From contig NZ_JADFBY010000003.1 of the NCBI RefSeq assembly GCF_015223065.1, positions 434,001 through 498,000 on the forward strand: 64,000 nt of DNA. The letters are read 5' to 3'. The notes below the pieces were generated by a model. It did no database searches. It was not told where the DNA came from and saw only the letters and a list, made by a program, of their open reading frames with translations. The stretch's first letter is position 1. Every line of letters begins with the position of its first letter. Source of the stretch: Mucilaginibacter sp. JRF (GTDB lineage Bacteria > Bacteroidota > Bacteroidia > Sphingobacteriales > Sphingobacteriaceae). A program made the translations under genes and the position numbers. This document shows positions 35,496-44,001 of the stretch, in pieces.

Positions 35496-36422
35496 ATGTT
35501 GTTGAAAGAGAATATTCCGGTAAGATACATCTTCGGGAAGATACGTATCGAGGTGCTAATGGTTACAATGTATGCCGTGCTGATCGCTCTACTGTATAAA
35601 AACTTTCACTTCACGCGTATATCAATACCAATAGCGGTGCCTACGCTTTTAGGTACGGTTATATCGCTGCTGCTGGCGTTCAAATCAAACCAGGCGTATG
35701 ATCGCTGGTGGGAGGCACGCACGCTTTGGGGAGCCATCGTGAATGATTCGCGCACGTTAACGCGCCAGTTGTTCACCTATATTGACACCCACTACGGTAC
35801 GGCTGAAGAAAAGGCTTTTTGCGAGCGCATGGCCAAACGCCAGATAGCCTGGTGTTATGCCCTAAGCCAGCAACTGCGCGGACATGACGCTATGCCCGGC
35901 CTCGACAAATGGCTTTGTAACGAGGACTTTGAATATATAAAAAGCTACAGCAACAAGTCGGTTGCGTTGCTTGAGCTGCACGGTGGCGATTTGCGCCATG
36001 CTTACAAACTGGGCTGGATCAACGAGTTTCAGCAGGTGGAGATGGATGCCACGCTTACACGCTTTTCAAACCACATGGGTGGTTGCGAGCGTATCAAGAC
36101 CACGGTGTTTCCATCAACCTATAAAGTGTACATACACTTTGCGCTAATACTGTTTGTAGCCTTGCTGCCCTTTGGGCTGATTGAGTTTTTTGGGATGGTA
36201 GAGATACCTATGGTTATTGCCATTGCCAGCTCGTTCTTTTTAATTGAAAAGATGGCCATCCACTTACAGGACCCATTTGAGAATAAACCAACTGATACGC
36301 CAACAACAGCCATATCGGCCACTATTGAGCGCGATATACTGCAAATGTTGAAGCAGTATTATAAAGAAGATAAACCAGCCGAAGATCCGGCGGTAAAGAG
36401 CAAGGTGTTCTATATTTTGTAG
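35496..36422 (+). CDS. bestrophin family anion channel
   Basis: 308 residues, PF01062 type. Membrane helices near LMVTMYAVLIALLY (about 24-37), AVPTLLGTVISLLLAFKSNQAYDRWWEAR (the family's DRWWEAR-type segment), and a C-terminal pair KVYIHFALILFVALLPFGLIEFF and PMVIAIASSFFLIEKMAIHLQDPFE. The DPFE segment ends the family core. Bacterial bestrophins conduct cations or anions; here the physiological ion is not known. Ends in its own terminator. Confidence 0.93.
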   Translation: MLLKENIPVRYIFGKIRIEVLMVTMYAVLIALLYKNFHFTRISIPIAVPTLLGTVISLLLAFKSNQAYDRWWEARTLWGAIVNDSRTLTRQLFTYIDTHYGTAEEKAFCERMAKRQIAWCYALSQQLRGHDAMPGLDKWLCNEDFEYIKSYSNKSVALLELHGGDLRHAYKLGWINEFQQVEMDATLTRFSNHMGGCERIKTTVFPSTYKVYIHFALILFVALLPFGLIEFFGMVEIPMVIAIASSFFLIEKMAIHLQDPFENKPTDTPTTAISATIERDILQMLKQYYKEDKPAEDPAVKSKVFYIL

Positions 36423-36463
36423 AAAGTGCGGTGGTGTGGCCTTTCTAACCAAAATGCACCTTC

Positions 36464-36493
36464 GGGCATCGTTTAAATACGATGCCCTTTTTT
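36464..36493 (+). terminator. terminator of bestrophin gene
   Basis: GGGCATCGT (36464-36472), 6-nt loop, ACGATGCCC (36479-36487), then TTTTTT. Confidence 0.9.
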
Positions 36494-36662
36494 ATGCCCT
36501 TATATGTCGCGCACGCCCCCTTATATTGCCCTTTTCGCCCCTCAAAAGCAAGCAATTATTAGCCTAATTTTGGTGTATCAATTATTTTGATTGATTTTAA
36601 AAATAGCATTAGCTTTATCATAACCGATCAATTTATTAAACCCATACCAAACCAAAAAGATC

Positions 36663-37202
36663 ATGAAAATTCTGAAAATTATCCTGCTTACTGTTGTGGC
36701 CATTATTGCCATAGCGCTTATTACAGCACTGTTTGTTAACGGCGATTATTCCATCAAAAGAGAGATTGTGATAAACAAACCTAAAACCGAGGTTTTCAAT
36801 TACATTAAATACCTCAAAAACCAAAACGAGTACAGTAAATGGGCCAAAATGGACCCGAACATGAAGCCTACATTTCGTGGAACCGACGGGCAGGTTGGCT
36901 TTGTCTCGGCCTGGGATAGTAAACTGGACAGTGTAGGCAAGGGCGAGCAGGAGATCATGAAGATAGAGGAAGGCAAGCGTGTTGATTACGAGATACGTTT
37001 CATCAAACCTATGGAGGCTGTTGCGCCGGCTTACATGATAACCGATAGCATTGCCCCTACTGAAACCAAGGTGACCTGGGGTTTTGAGGAGCATGTACCT
37101 TATCCGTTTAACCTGATGTGCCTGTTTTTTGATGTAGAGCAATTAATAGGTAACGACCTGAATGTTGGCCTTAGCAACCTTAAAGGTAAACTTGAACAAT
37201 AA
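36663..37202 (+). CDS. SRPBCC (START-like) family protein
   Basis: 179 residues with an N-terminal membrane helix (about 4-21), so it is anchored or secreted. The remainder is a START-like fold: IKREIVINKPKTEVFNYIKYLKNQNEYSKW is the polyketide-cyclase signature, followed by the helix at the end EQLIGNDLNVGLSNLKGKLE. Ligand unknown. First of three small genes (with VOC and SRPBCC proteins) separated by 21 and 12 bp, likely one operon. Confidence 0.85.
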   Translation: MKILKIILLTVVAIIAIALITALFVNGDYSIKREIVINKPKTEVFNYIKYLKNQNEYSKWAKMDPNMKPTFRGTDGQVGFVSAWDSKLDSVGKGEQEIMKIEEGKRVDYEIRFIKPMEAVAPAYMITDSIAPTETKVTWGFEEHVPYPFNLMCLFFDVEQLIGNDLNVGLSNLKGKLEQ

Positions 37203-37223
37203 CCACTACTAAATACTATAACC

Positions 37224-37658
37224 ATGAAATCAGCAAACCCGTATTTAAACTTTAACGGTACTACCGAAGAAGCCTTCAATTTTTACAAGTCCATTTTCGG
37301 CGGCGAGTTTTTAACACTGATGCGTTTTGGCGATATGCCAAAAAATGCCGAAGGTTGTGTTGACATGCCCGAAGCGCCGAACAACCAGATAATGCACATA
37401 GCCCTGCCATTGGGCAGCACTATATTAATGGGTACCGATGCGCCCGAATCAATGGGCTTTAACCTGGTTACCGGTAACAACGTGCATATATCCATCAGCA
37501 CGGATAGCAAGGAGGAAACCGACCGCATTTTTGCAGAACTATCGGCAGGTGGTAAAGTGCAAATGAAACCTGAACAAATGTTTTGGGGCGATTACTATTG
37601 CTCATTCACCGATAAGTTTGGTATACAGTGGATGTTAAGTTATACCCAAACCAACTAA
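37224..37658 (+). CDS. VOC family (PhnB-like) protein
   Basis: 144 residues of the glyoxalase/bleomycin-resistance fold, PhnB-type: YLNFNGTTEEAFNFYKSIFGG, then the VHISISTDSKEETDRIF helix-strand and the final WGDYYCSFTDKFGIQWML. PhnB-like proteins have no settled reaction. Middle gene of a three-gene cluster with two SRPBCC proteins. Confidence 0.88.
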   Translation: MKSANPYLNFNGTTEEAFNFYKSIFGGEFLTLMRFGDMPKNAEGCVDMPEAPNNQIMHIALPLGSTILMGTDAPESMGFNLVTGNNVHISISTDSKEETDRIFAELSAGGKVQMKPEQMFWGDYYCSFTDKFGIQWMLSYTQTN

Positions 37659-37670
37659 ACCTGCAACGCC

Positions 37671-38120
37671 ATGAAAATTGTACCGATTATAAAGCAGATA
37701 GAAATAGCAGCCCCTGCCGACAAGGTTTGGCGAGCGCTTTTCAATAATGAATTGAACCGGCAATGGCTGAGTATTTTTTCGGCAGGCACTTACGCCGAAA
37801 CCGATTGGAGCACGGGCAGCAATGTATTATTTGTTGACGGGGCCAACGATGGCATTATTGGCCACATTGTTACCAATAACCCGCATACCGAAATGGTTAT
37901 AAAGTACGATGGCTTTATTTACAAAGGCGTGCAGGATGTAAGCAGCGAGCAGGCCCAGGCCTATAAAGGCTCGCACGAGGTGTATAAACTTACCGATAAG
38001 GGTGGAAGCACGGTGTTAGATATATCAGCCGCAATGGGCGAAGATTATCTGGAGCTCATGTTGGTAGCTTGGGATGAGGCTTTGGCTAAAATAAAATCAT
38101 TGGCCGAGGGTTTAAATTGA
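37671..38120 (+). CDS. SRPBCC (AHSA1-like) protein
   Basis: 149 residues without a signal. KQIEIAAPADKVWRALFNNELNRQW is the AHSA1/START opening, and the C-terminal helix LMLVAWDEALAKIKSLAE is typical. Binding partner unknown. Third gene of the cluster; a hairpin terminator follows. Confidence 0.85.
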   Translation: MKIVPIIKQIEIAAPADKVWRALFNNELNRQWLSIFSAGTYAETDWSTGSNVLFVDGANDGIIGHIVTNNPHTEMVIKYDGFIYKGVQDVSSEQAQAYKGSHEVYKLTDKGGSTVLDISAAMGEDYLELMLVAWDEALAKIKSLAEGLN

Positions 38121-38160
38121 TAGTAATCAATTATTTCGACTCCTTATCAACCTGAATTAT

Positions 38161-38187
38161 AAAAAACGACCGGCTAAATACCGGTCG
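38161..38187 (+). terminator. terminator of the SRPBCC/VOC cluster
   Basis: CGACCGG/CCGGTCG stem (38167-38187), A6 before and CTTTCTGTTG after. Confidence 0.75.
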
Positions 38188-38333
38188 CTTTCTGTTGTTA
38201 TAGCCGCTGTGTACGCAATACACGAAGATATTATTTAGAATGTTTAAAAATTAGATAATTTTAATGTCACAGAACAATCAAAACCTTATTATTGAGTTTA
38301 TTAATTGTAAAAAAACAAAGCTGATTATACCGA

Positions 38334-38732
38334 ATGAAAAAGTTATTAATTATCCCCGGAATGATGCTGGCGTTATTGCTTACCACTCCGGCTATAAATA
38401 CAGTACAGGCTCAAAGTAAAGGCAAAAAAGCGGCTGCTAAAAAACCGGCCGCGGCAAAAGGCGCTTCCGCTGCTGATATAGCGGCAGGTAAGGCATTGAT
38501 AGCAAAATCTGATTGTTTGGCATGCCACAAGGTTGATACTAAGCTGGTAGGCCCTGCTTATATTGATGTAGCTAAAAAGTACCCGGCAACCCCGGCCAAC
38601 TATGCAACACTTGCCAAAAAAGTGATTGATGGTGGTTCAGGCGTTTGGGGACAAATACCTATGTCACCTCACGCAACACTTGCCGCAGCAGATGCTGATA
38701 AAATGGTGAAATACATTCTGTCGCTCAAATAA
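38334..38732 (+). CDS. secreted class I c-type cytochrome
   Basis: 132 residues. Signal peptide (about 1-27), then a Lys/Ala-rich linker (about 30-48), and one cytochrome c domain with heme motif CLACH (Cys61, Cys64, His65) and Met110 (PMSPH) as the likely axial ligand. Lys-rich linker may help docking. A small soluble electron carrier, perhaps for periplasmic dehydrogenases such as the GMC enzyme, though it is 18 kb away. Monocistronic. Confidence 0.92.
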   Translation: MKKLLIIPGMMLALLLTTPAINTVQAQSKGKKAAAKKPAAAKGASAADIAAGKALIAKSDCLACHKVDTKLVGPAYIDVAKKYPATPANYATLAKKVIDGGSGVWGQIPMSPHATLAAADADKMVKYILSLK

Positions 38733-38756
38733 ACCGAGAAAAAAATGATGGGCACA

Positions 38757-38790
38757 AAAAAGGCTTTGAGCATTTGCTCAAAGCCTTTTT
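38757..38790. terminator. bidirectional terminator between cytochrome c and RRM genes
   Basis: Perfect 16-bp stem (38757-38772 with 38775-38790) with a two-base loop, A5 and T5 flanks. Confidence 0.92.
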
Positions 38791-38795
38791 TAATA

Positions 38796-39188
38796 TTATT
38801 GCCAGCGATCGCCGCCTTTGTCGCGATTGTAGCCACCATCACGGCTGTAGCCACCGCCACCACCACCACGATTGTAACCACCGCCGCCACCGCCGCGGTT
38901 AAAACCACCGCCGCCGCCTCTGCGCTCACCGCCGCCGCCGCTTGGTTTTTTATTTTCAGCCTGGCTAACGGCTATTGAACGGCCTTTAACTTCGCTTTTA
39001 TTCAACGCGTCAATTGCTGATTGTGCGCTTTCATCATCAGGCATTTCAACAAAACCAAAGCCCTTGCTACGGCCTGTTTCTCTGTCCATAATTAATTTTG
39101 CAGAGCTAACTTCGCCAAATGGTTCAAAAAGGGCCCTTAAATCTTCTTCCTGTAATTGATAAGGAAGGCTTCCTACGAAAATGTTCAT
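38796..39188 (-). CDS. RRM-domain RNA-binding protein
   Basis: 130 residues. One RRM: RNP2 IFVGSL at 3-8 and RNP1 KGFGFVEM at 42-49. Residues about 88-130 are a low-complexity Gly/Arg/Tyr-rich tail with repeats of GGGGGY and NRGG, as in cold-induced Bacteroidetes and cyanobacterial RRM proteins. Probably a global RNA chaperone. Its 190-bp AT-rich upstream region may form a regulatory leader. Plus-strand readings across the tail are artefacts of its low complexity. Confidence 0.95.
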   Translation of the reverse strand: MNIFVGSLPYQLQEEDLRALFEPFGEVSSAKLIMDRETGRSKGFGFVEMPDDESAQSAIDALNKSEVKGRSIAVSQAENKKPSGGGGERRGGGGGFNRGGGGGGYNRGGGGGGYSRDGGYNRDKGGDRWQ

Positions 39189-39381
39189 TAAATTTTTCTT
39201 GTAAAGTGAGTAGTTGAGTTTGCCTGATTTTGTTTTTTTTATAATATATACCTACACCTCAATCCGGCTGTAATATAGGCATTTTTCTTTTTCAGAAATA
39301 CAAGCATTCTACTTTCTGAAAAAAAATATTTTTTTTATGTCCACATATATAAAGTGTTACGTAAATCATACTATTAAAATG

Positions 39382-41550
39382 TTAAAACAATCCCCGCTCG
39401 CGCAGTTCATCCCGGCGTTGTTTTTCACGGCGCTTACGCTCCTTTTTATCTGCTTTTTCCTGCTCTTTTTCACGCTTTTTGCGTAATTCGGCCGTATCTA
39501 TTTTTTCTTCTTCCTTATCGGTACTATCTTTTTTACCGCCGCCAAATAAGCGCTGGAAGAAATTTAGTTTCTTTTCGGGTTCCTCAACCGGCATAGCATC
39601 CGGGTTTTGCTGCAATATGGTGCTGTCAATAACCGCCGTAGTATCCGTCGGTGCCTCGCGCCTTAAGGCTTCTCGCAAGCGAACATTATAAAAACCATAG
39701 GCATTGGTATCGCGTGCCACTAAACCTTTGCTGGCCATTAAGCGGCCTATCAGGTTAAAGTAACCGTGTAAACCCCGTCGCAGGGTACCATCGCCGTTAA
39801 AGGCATACAAACCCGCTTTGGGGTTAGGCACAATGCTGGCCAGGTAAATACTTTCGCCAAGGGTAAGATCCGACGGGTTTTTGCCGAAGTAAAACCTTGC
39901 CGCCTCGTGAATACCATAAATATCACGCCCCCACTCAATAATGTTAAAGTACACCTCAAGCATGCGGTTCTTGGTCATTAGTCGATTATTCTCTATCAAC
40001 CACACGATCAGTATTTCCTCAATTTTACGCGAGAGTGTTTTATTCCTACTTAAAAACGCGTTTTTAACCAGCTGCATAGATATAGTACTGCCGCCACGCA
40101 CAAACTTCTTCTCCTTAAAATCGGTAACTATTGAGCTGCGGATAGATTGCTCCACAAAGCCATTATGTCTGTAAAATGATGGATCTTCGGCTGTCATTAT
40201 CGCGTTGCGCATATCAACCGGGATGCGGTTAAGCGGCGTAAACTCCGGGTTTTCAGGGCTGATGAGGTGCGGGCCCATAGGCTTGCCCCTTTCATACGGC
40301 ACATAAGTAAAAGGCTTGTTCAACTTGGTAAGGTCGGCCTTGCCAAATTTTATGATCTTGAAATCATCCTTATCCAAACGCGAATCAAATTTCAGGCTAT
40401 CTACCTGGTTTTTATTCATGTAAAAGTTAAGCGCGTAGTTCAGCTTGCCCGAAACCTTCATCCCATCCAACGATTCAAACATTCCCACCGGAAACGAATC
40501 AAACACATCCTGCGCGTTCAGCCAGCCGGTATTTACTTTCAGCTCGTATATCTTAACCGGGTTTAGCGTGTATTTTATAAAAGGGTGCGCGGTTATCTTT
40601 TTAAAGTAGATGGTTGAGGTACTATCTAACGACAAATAATTTTCGCCGATAAATATATTAGCCTCGATAGCGCCATTAGGTATAACAATATCCTGTGTTG
40701 AAAGGCCCGCGTGGTTAACCAAAAGATTGCGTGCGCCCCAATAGCTGAATATGCGGGTTTCGCCGCCATCCTGCTCAACTTTGGTAAGACGGGTGGTAAT
40801 GGTATCGGCATTAAGCTTGGCCTTGAACTTTTTTTCGATGATGGGCAGCTCTATCTTTTTACCATCAGCATAAAGTTTTACATCAATATCTTTATCTGAC
40901 GCATGCATCTTACCCATCAAATGCCAGGTTGATTCGCCGTTGTTTACGTTGATGGTTGATTTCAGGTCGCCATCATCAATAACCGCGGTTTGCGCCAGCA
41001 GGCTCATGCGGGTAGTATCTTCCCGGTAGGAAATATTGAAATTTTTGAGATTCAAATTATCAGGCACCTTGTACAGCACCTGGTTAATGAGGTGGTATGA
41101 CAGATCGGCCAGGTCAACCTTGCCTTTGCTCTCAGTATTGGTTTTCTTTTTACGGAATAAAAAATCGAAGTTTTTAACTCCTTTGTTATTGGTGAGGCTT
41201 AAAAAGCCATCCTCAAGGGTAACATCAGCCAGTTTAACATCGCCCAAAATAAGCGGCATCAGCTTAACCTCAACAGTAAGGTTATTGATACGCAGCAGGC
41301 TATCACGATCATCGGGCACAATGGATACGTTGTTGAACGCTACCTTGCTGAGCCCGGTAAAGTGCGCCGAGCCTATTTTTACATCTAAATTATAATCGTT
41401 CCTGGCTTTGGCTTTAGCTTTGTAAATAACTTTTTGAAGCAATGCTTCGCGCTTTGAATACGCAATAAAGCCACTTATTAAAATAACTATCAGTATACAG
41501 GCAAATACAATTCCGGCTATCCGGACATATCTCGGGTTAAGGCGACGCAT
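39382..41550 (-). CDS. AsmA-like/GT51 transglycosylase fusion
   Basis: 722 residues: membrane helix (about 9-30); about 400 residues of beta-rich AsmA/DUF748-like sequence (SAHFTGLSKVAFNNVSIV, VTLEDGFLSLTN); then a GT51 peptidoglycan glycosyltransferase domain with catalytic Glu in MTAEDPSFYRHNG, the GGSTISMQLVKN segment, VYFNIIEWG and PKAGLYAF. The end is a highly charged Lys/Glu/Arg tail. No transpeptidase domain is present, so it is a monofunctional MtgA-like enzyme. The AsmA-type part may scaffold lipid or envelope traffic. It is not the usual class A PBP. Confidence 0.85.
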   Translation of the reverse strand: MRRLNPRYVRIAGIVFACILIVILISGFIAYSKREALLQKVIYKAKAKARNDYNLDVKIGSAHFTGLSKVAFNNVSIVPDDRDSLLRINNLTVEVKLMPLILGDVKLADVTLEDGFLSLTNNKGVKNFDFLFRKKKTNTESKGKVDLADLSYHLINQVLYKVPDNLNLKNFNISYREDTTRMSLLAQTAVIDDGDLKSTINVNNGESTWHLMGKMHASDKDIDVKLYADGKKIELPIIEKKFKAKLNADTITTRLTKVEQDGGETRIFSYWGARNLLVNHAGLSTQDIVIPNGAIEANIFIGENYLSLDSTSTIYFKKITAHPFIKYTLNPVKIYELKVNTGWLNAQDVFDSFPVGMFESLDGMKVSGKLNYALNFYMNKNQVDSLKFDSRLDKDDFKIIKFGKADLTKLNKPFTYVPYERGKPMGPHLISPENPEFTPLNRIPVDMRNAIMTAEDPSFYRHNGFVEQSIRSSIVTDFKEKKFVRGGSTISMQLVKNAFLSRNKTLSRKIEEILIVWLIENNRLMTKNRMLEVYFNIIEWGRDIYGIHEAARFYFGKNPSDLTLGESIYLASIVPNPKAGLYAFNGDGTLRRGLHGYFNLIGRLMASKGLVARDTNAYGFYNVRLREALRREAPTDTTAVIDSTILQQNPDAMPVEEPEKKLNFFQRLFGGGKKDSTDKEEEKIDTAELRKKREKEQEKADKKERKRREKQRRDELRERGLF

Positions 41551-41648
41551 CAGTAAATTTTATCCAAAACTAATTAATTCTTATCCGCTTCAAACGTTAA
41601 AGTACAGTAAATTATTTCGGTAACAAAACCAAAGCCAAGCGGTTTTCA

Positions 41649-41656
41649 TATTTTTG
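41649..41656 (+). promoter_or_regulatory. -7 box of mrp
   Basis: TATTTTTG, matching TAnnTTTG, about 16 bp before the ATG at 41673. No convincing -33 TTG. Confidence 0.4.
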
Positions 41657-41672
41657 CGATTAATATAGATAA

Positions 41673-42764
41673 ATGACAATTACAAGAGAACAAGTTTTAC
41701 AAGCCCTTAGCCATGTTGAGGAGCCTGACCTGAAAAAGGACCTGGTTACCCTGAACATGATACAGGATATACATATTGATGGCAACCGCCTCAGCTTTTC
41801 GGTAATATTAACCACCCCGGCCTGCCCTTTAAAGGGTTTGATAGAGAATGCCTGCCGCAACGCCATCGGTCATTTTATAAGTAAGGATGTTGAGGTAAAC
41901 ATTAACATGACCTCGCGCGTAACCTCGCAAAAGGATACCGGTGTACCGGGTGTTAAAAATATTATCGCCGTAGCATCAGGCAAAGGTGGTGTAGGTAAAT
42001 CAACCGTGGCGGTTAACCTGGCTTTAGGCTTGGCCAAGGCCGGCGCTAAGGTAGGTTTGATTGATGCTGATATTTACGGCCCATCGCTACCTATCATGTT
42101 CGGCCTGGAAGGCGCGCGCCCAAATGCTACCCAGCAAAATGGCAAAACCCGTATTGAGCCTATCGAAAAATATGGTTTAAAGCTACTGTCTATCGGTTTC
42201 TTTACTGATCCTAATCAGCCGGTGCCTTGGCGCGGGCCAATGGTATCAACAGCGGTAAAACAGTTATTTAACGATGCCGATTGGGGAGAATTGGATTACC
42301 TGGTGGTGGATCTGCCTCCCGGTACGGGCGATATACACATCACCATAACCCAAACCTTCCCGGTTACGGGCGCGGTAATTGTTACCACCCCGCAAAACGT
42401 GGCCCTTGCCGATGCTAAAAAAGGTATTGGTATGTTTATGATGGATGCCATTAATGTGCCTATATTGGGCGTAGTTGAAAACATGGCCTACTTTACCCCG
42501 GCCGAACTGCCCGAAAATAAGTATTACATTTTTGGCCAGGATGGCGGTAAAAAATTAGCCAACCAGCTTGATGTGCCGTTTTTAGGAGAAATACCATTGG
42601 TAAAAAGCATAAGTGAATCGGGTGATGCCGGTGTGCCTGTTATTTTGCAGGACAATAGCGTTACCGCTAACGCGTTCATTGATATGGCCAAAATGGTAGC
42701 GCAGCAGGTTTCAATATACAATGCCCGCGGCGTGGTGGATAAAAATGTTGTAAATAATTATTAA
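41673..42764 (+). CDS. Mrp/ApbC family iron-sulfur cluster carrier ATPase
   Basis: 363 residues. N-terminal MIP18/DUF59 domain (about 1-80) and a ParA-type P-loop ATPase (GKGGVGKS at 103-110, VDLPPGTGD as Walker B). It transfers Fe-S clusters. In the C-terminal part, where ApbC relatives have CxxC, this protein reads NMAYFTPAELPENKYYIFG with no cysteine, so bridging-cluster binding must differ. The NifU-like gene follows after 24 bp, a sensible partner. Confidence 0.9.
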   Translation: MTITREQVLQALSHVEEPDLKKDLVTLNMIQDIHIDGNRLSFSVILTTPACPLKGLIENACRNAIGHFISKDVEVNINMTSRVTSQKDTGVPGVKNIIAVASGKGGVGKSTVAVNLALGLAKAGAKVGLIDADIYGPSLPIMFGLEGARPNATQQNGKTRIEPIEKYGLKLLSIGFFTDPNQPVPWRGPMVSTAVKQLFNDADWGELDYLVVDLPPGTGDIHITITQTFPVTGAVIVTTPQNVALADAKKGIGMFMMDAINVPILGVVENMAYFTPAELPENKYYIFGQDGGKKLANQLDVPFLGEIPLVKSISESGDAGVPVILQDNSVTANAFIDMAKMVAQQVSIYNARGVVDKNVVNNY

Positions 42765-42788
42765 CTTTACAGTAATAATAGAATAAAA

Positions 42789-43070
42789 ATGAGTGATTTA
42801 ATTAATCAGGTTGAGAAAGCGCTGGATAGCATCCGTCCGTATCTTGAAGCTGATGGTGGGAATGTGTCAATAGAGGAAATTACTCCTGACCACGTGGTGA
42901 AGCTGAAATTGCTTGGCTCATGCGGTTCATGCCCAATGAGCATCATGACCCTGAAAGCCGGTATTGAGCAGGCCATTAAAAAAGCCGTGCCCGAGGTTAC
43001 CGGTGTTGAAGCCATAAACCTAACCGATATAGACGACCCTAACGCAGTATTACCCGAAAACTTAAGGTAA
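42789..43070 (+). CDS. NifU C-terminal-domain Fe-S scaffold
   Basis: 93 residues, complete NifU-like domain: VEKALDSIRPYLEADGGNV and CGSC with Cys45 and Cys48 in GSCGSCPMS. It assembles a [4Fe-4S] cluster for delivery. Cotranscribed with the Mrp carrier, together forming an Fe-S handover unit. Confidence 0.95.
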   Translation: MSDLINQVEKALDSIRPYLEADGGNVSIEEITPDHVVKLKLLGSCGSCPMSIMTLKAGIEQAIKKAVPEVTGVEAINLTDIDDPNAVLPENLR

Positions 43071-43168
43071 TTTGTTAAGTATTGTTAAAACATCCTCGTT
43101 TTAAGAAAAACAGGATATTTTTGACGTGGATTAAACCTTTTGGCACCAAAGTGGTAGAATAATAAGTG

Positions 43169-43804
43169 ATGATGAAGTATTTGATCGGATTATTATTTTT
43201 AATGTTTACCACTGCTGCTTTCGCGCAGCAGCCTGACAGGCCTTTGGTTCAATTTTCGGGTATAACCTTTAATTCAGATAGTACCAGTATTGCCGTGCCT
43301 TATGTTACGGTAACCAATCTGTCAAACGGTAAGTCGGCAAGTTCATCGAATTATAAGGGTTACTTCTCTTTTGTAGCGCATGAGGGCGACAGCGTAAAAT
43401 TTACTTCAGTAGGTTATGCGCCTATTGTTGTGGTTATACCTGCCAATACCAATAAAAGCTTTACAACTAAAGTGCCCTTAAAGCCGCAGATAGTTAACCT
43501 GCCAACTTTCAGGGTATTCCCATGGGCTACTACCGATGAGTTCAGGAAAGATTTTTTGGCCATGAAACTGGCCGATGATGATTTAGAAGTGGCTAAAAAG
43601 AATGTGAGCCGTTCATCATTAATGGCGCTGCAAAATACCCTTGCCCGCGATGGCCGGGAGATACAGACTGCCAATGCAGGCGCACTGCACAACCGCATAC
43701 TTAATCAAAACTCGATGCAGCCTAACCCGCTGCTTAACCCACTGGCCTGGGGCAGTTTGATCAAACAAATATCCGACGGCGACAAAAGCCGCTCAAGCAA
43801 CTAA
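43169..43804 (+). CDS. secreted carboxypeptidase-regulatory-like domain protein
   Basis: 211 residues, signal peptide to about residue 20. The core has a CarboxypepD_reg-like beta-sandwich: SIAVPYVTVTNLSNGKSASSNYKGYFSF and GDSVKFTSVGYAPIVV. The remainder is charged and unassigned (EVAKKNVSRSSLMALQ). This is a common Bacteroidetes envelope protein of unknown function. GTG at 43166 is an alternative start; two ATGs follow at 43169 and 43172. Confidence 0.82.
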   Translation: MMKYLIGLLFLMFTTAAFAQQPDRPLVQFSGITFNSDSTSIAVPYVTVTNLSNGKSASSSNYKGYFSFVAHEGDSVKFTSVGYAPIVVVIPANTNKSFTTKVPLKPQIVNLPTFRVFPWATTDEFRKDFLAMKLADDDLEVAKKNVSRSSLMALQNTLARDGREIQTANAGALHNRILNQNSMQPNPLLNPLAWGSLIKQISDGDKSRSSN

Positions 43805-43813
43805 AGATATTTA

Positions 43814-43838
43814 AGCAGCCGAGGGGCTGCTTTTTTTG
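43814..43838 (+). terminator. terminator of the 43.2 kb gene
   Basis: AGCAGCC (43814-43820), GAGG loop, GGCTGCT (43825-43831), followed by TTTTTT. Confidence 0.88.
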
Positions 43839-44001
43839 TGCTTTAAGAATTAATATTTATTGAAAATCGCTAACTAAGAATCAAGGGGAGATCTTTCTCG
43901 AACTATTGCAATCGTCCCCCCAATGTCAAATATTTATTTCCTGTAATGCCATCGGTTAATTTTACGTTATTTTTAGTAAAATCAACAAATACCTATAAAA
44001 T

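Noticed and set aside
38150..38190. Riboswitch at the SRPBCC cluster end
   Set aside because: A plain stem with A/T flanks is a terminator; no conserved aptamer sequence.
38669..38978. Ala/Thr/Val-rich frames on both strands across the RRM tail
   Set aside because: They arise from the Gly-codon repeats of the RRM protein's C-terminal tail and have homopolymeric composition.
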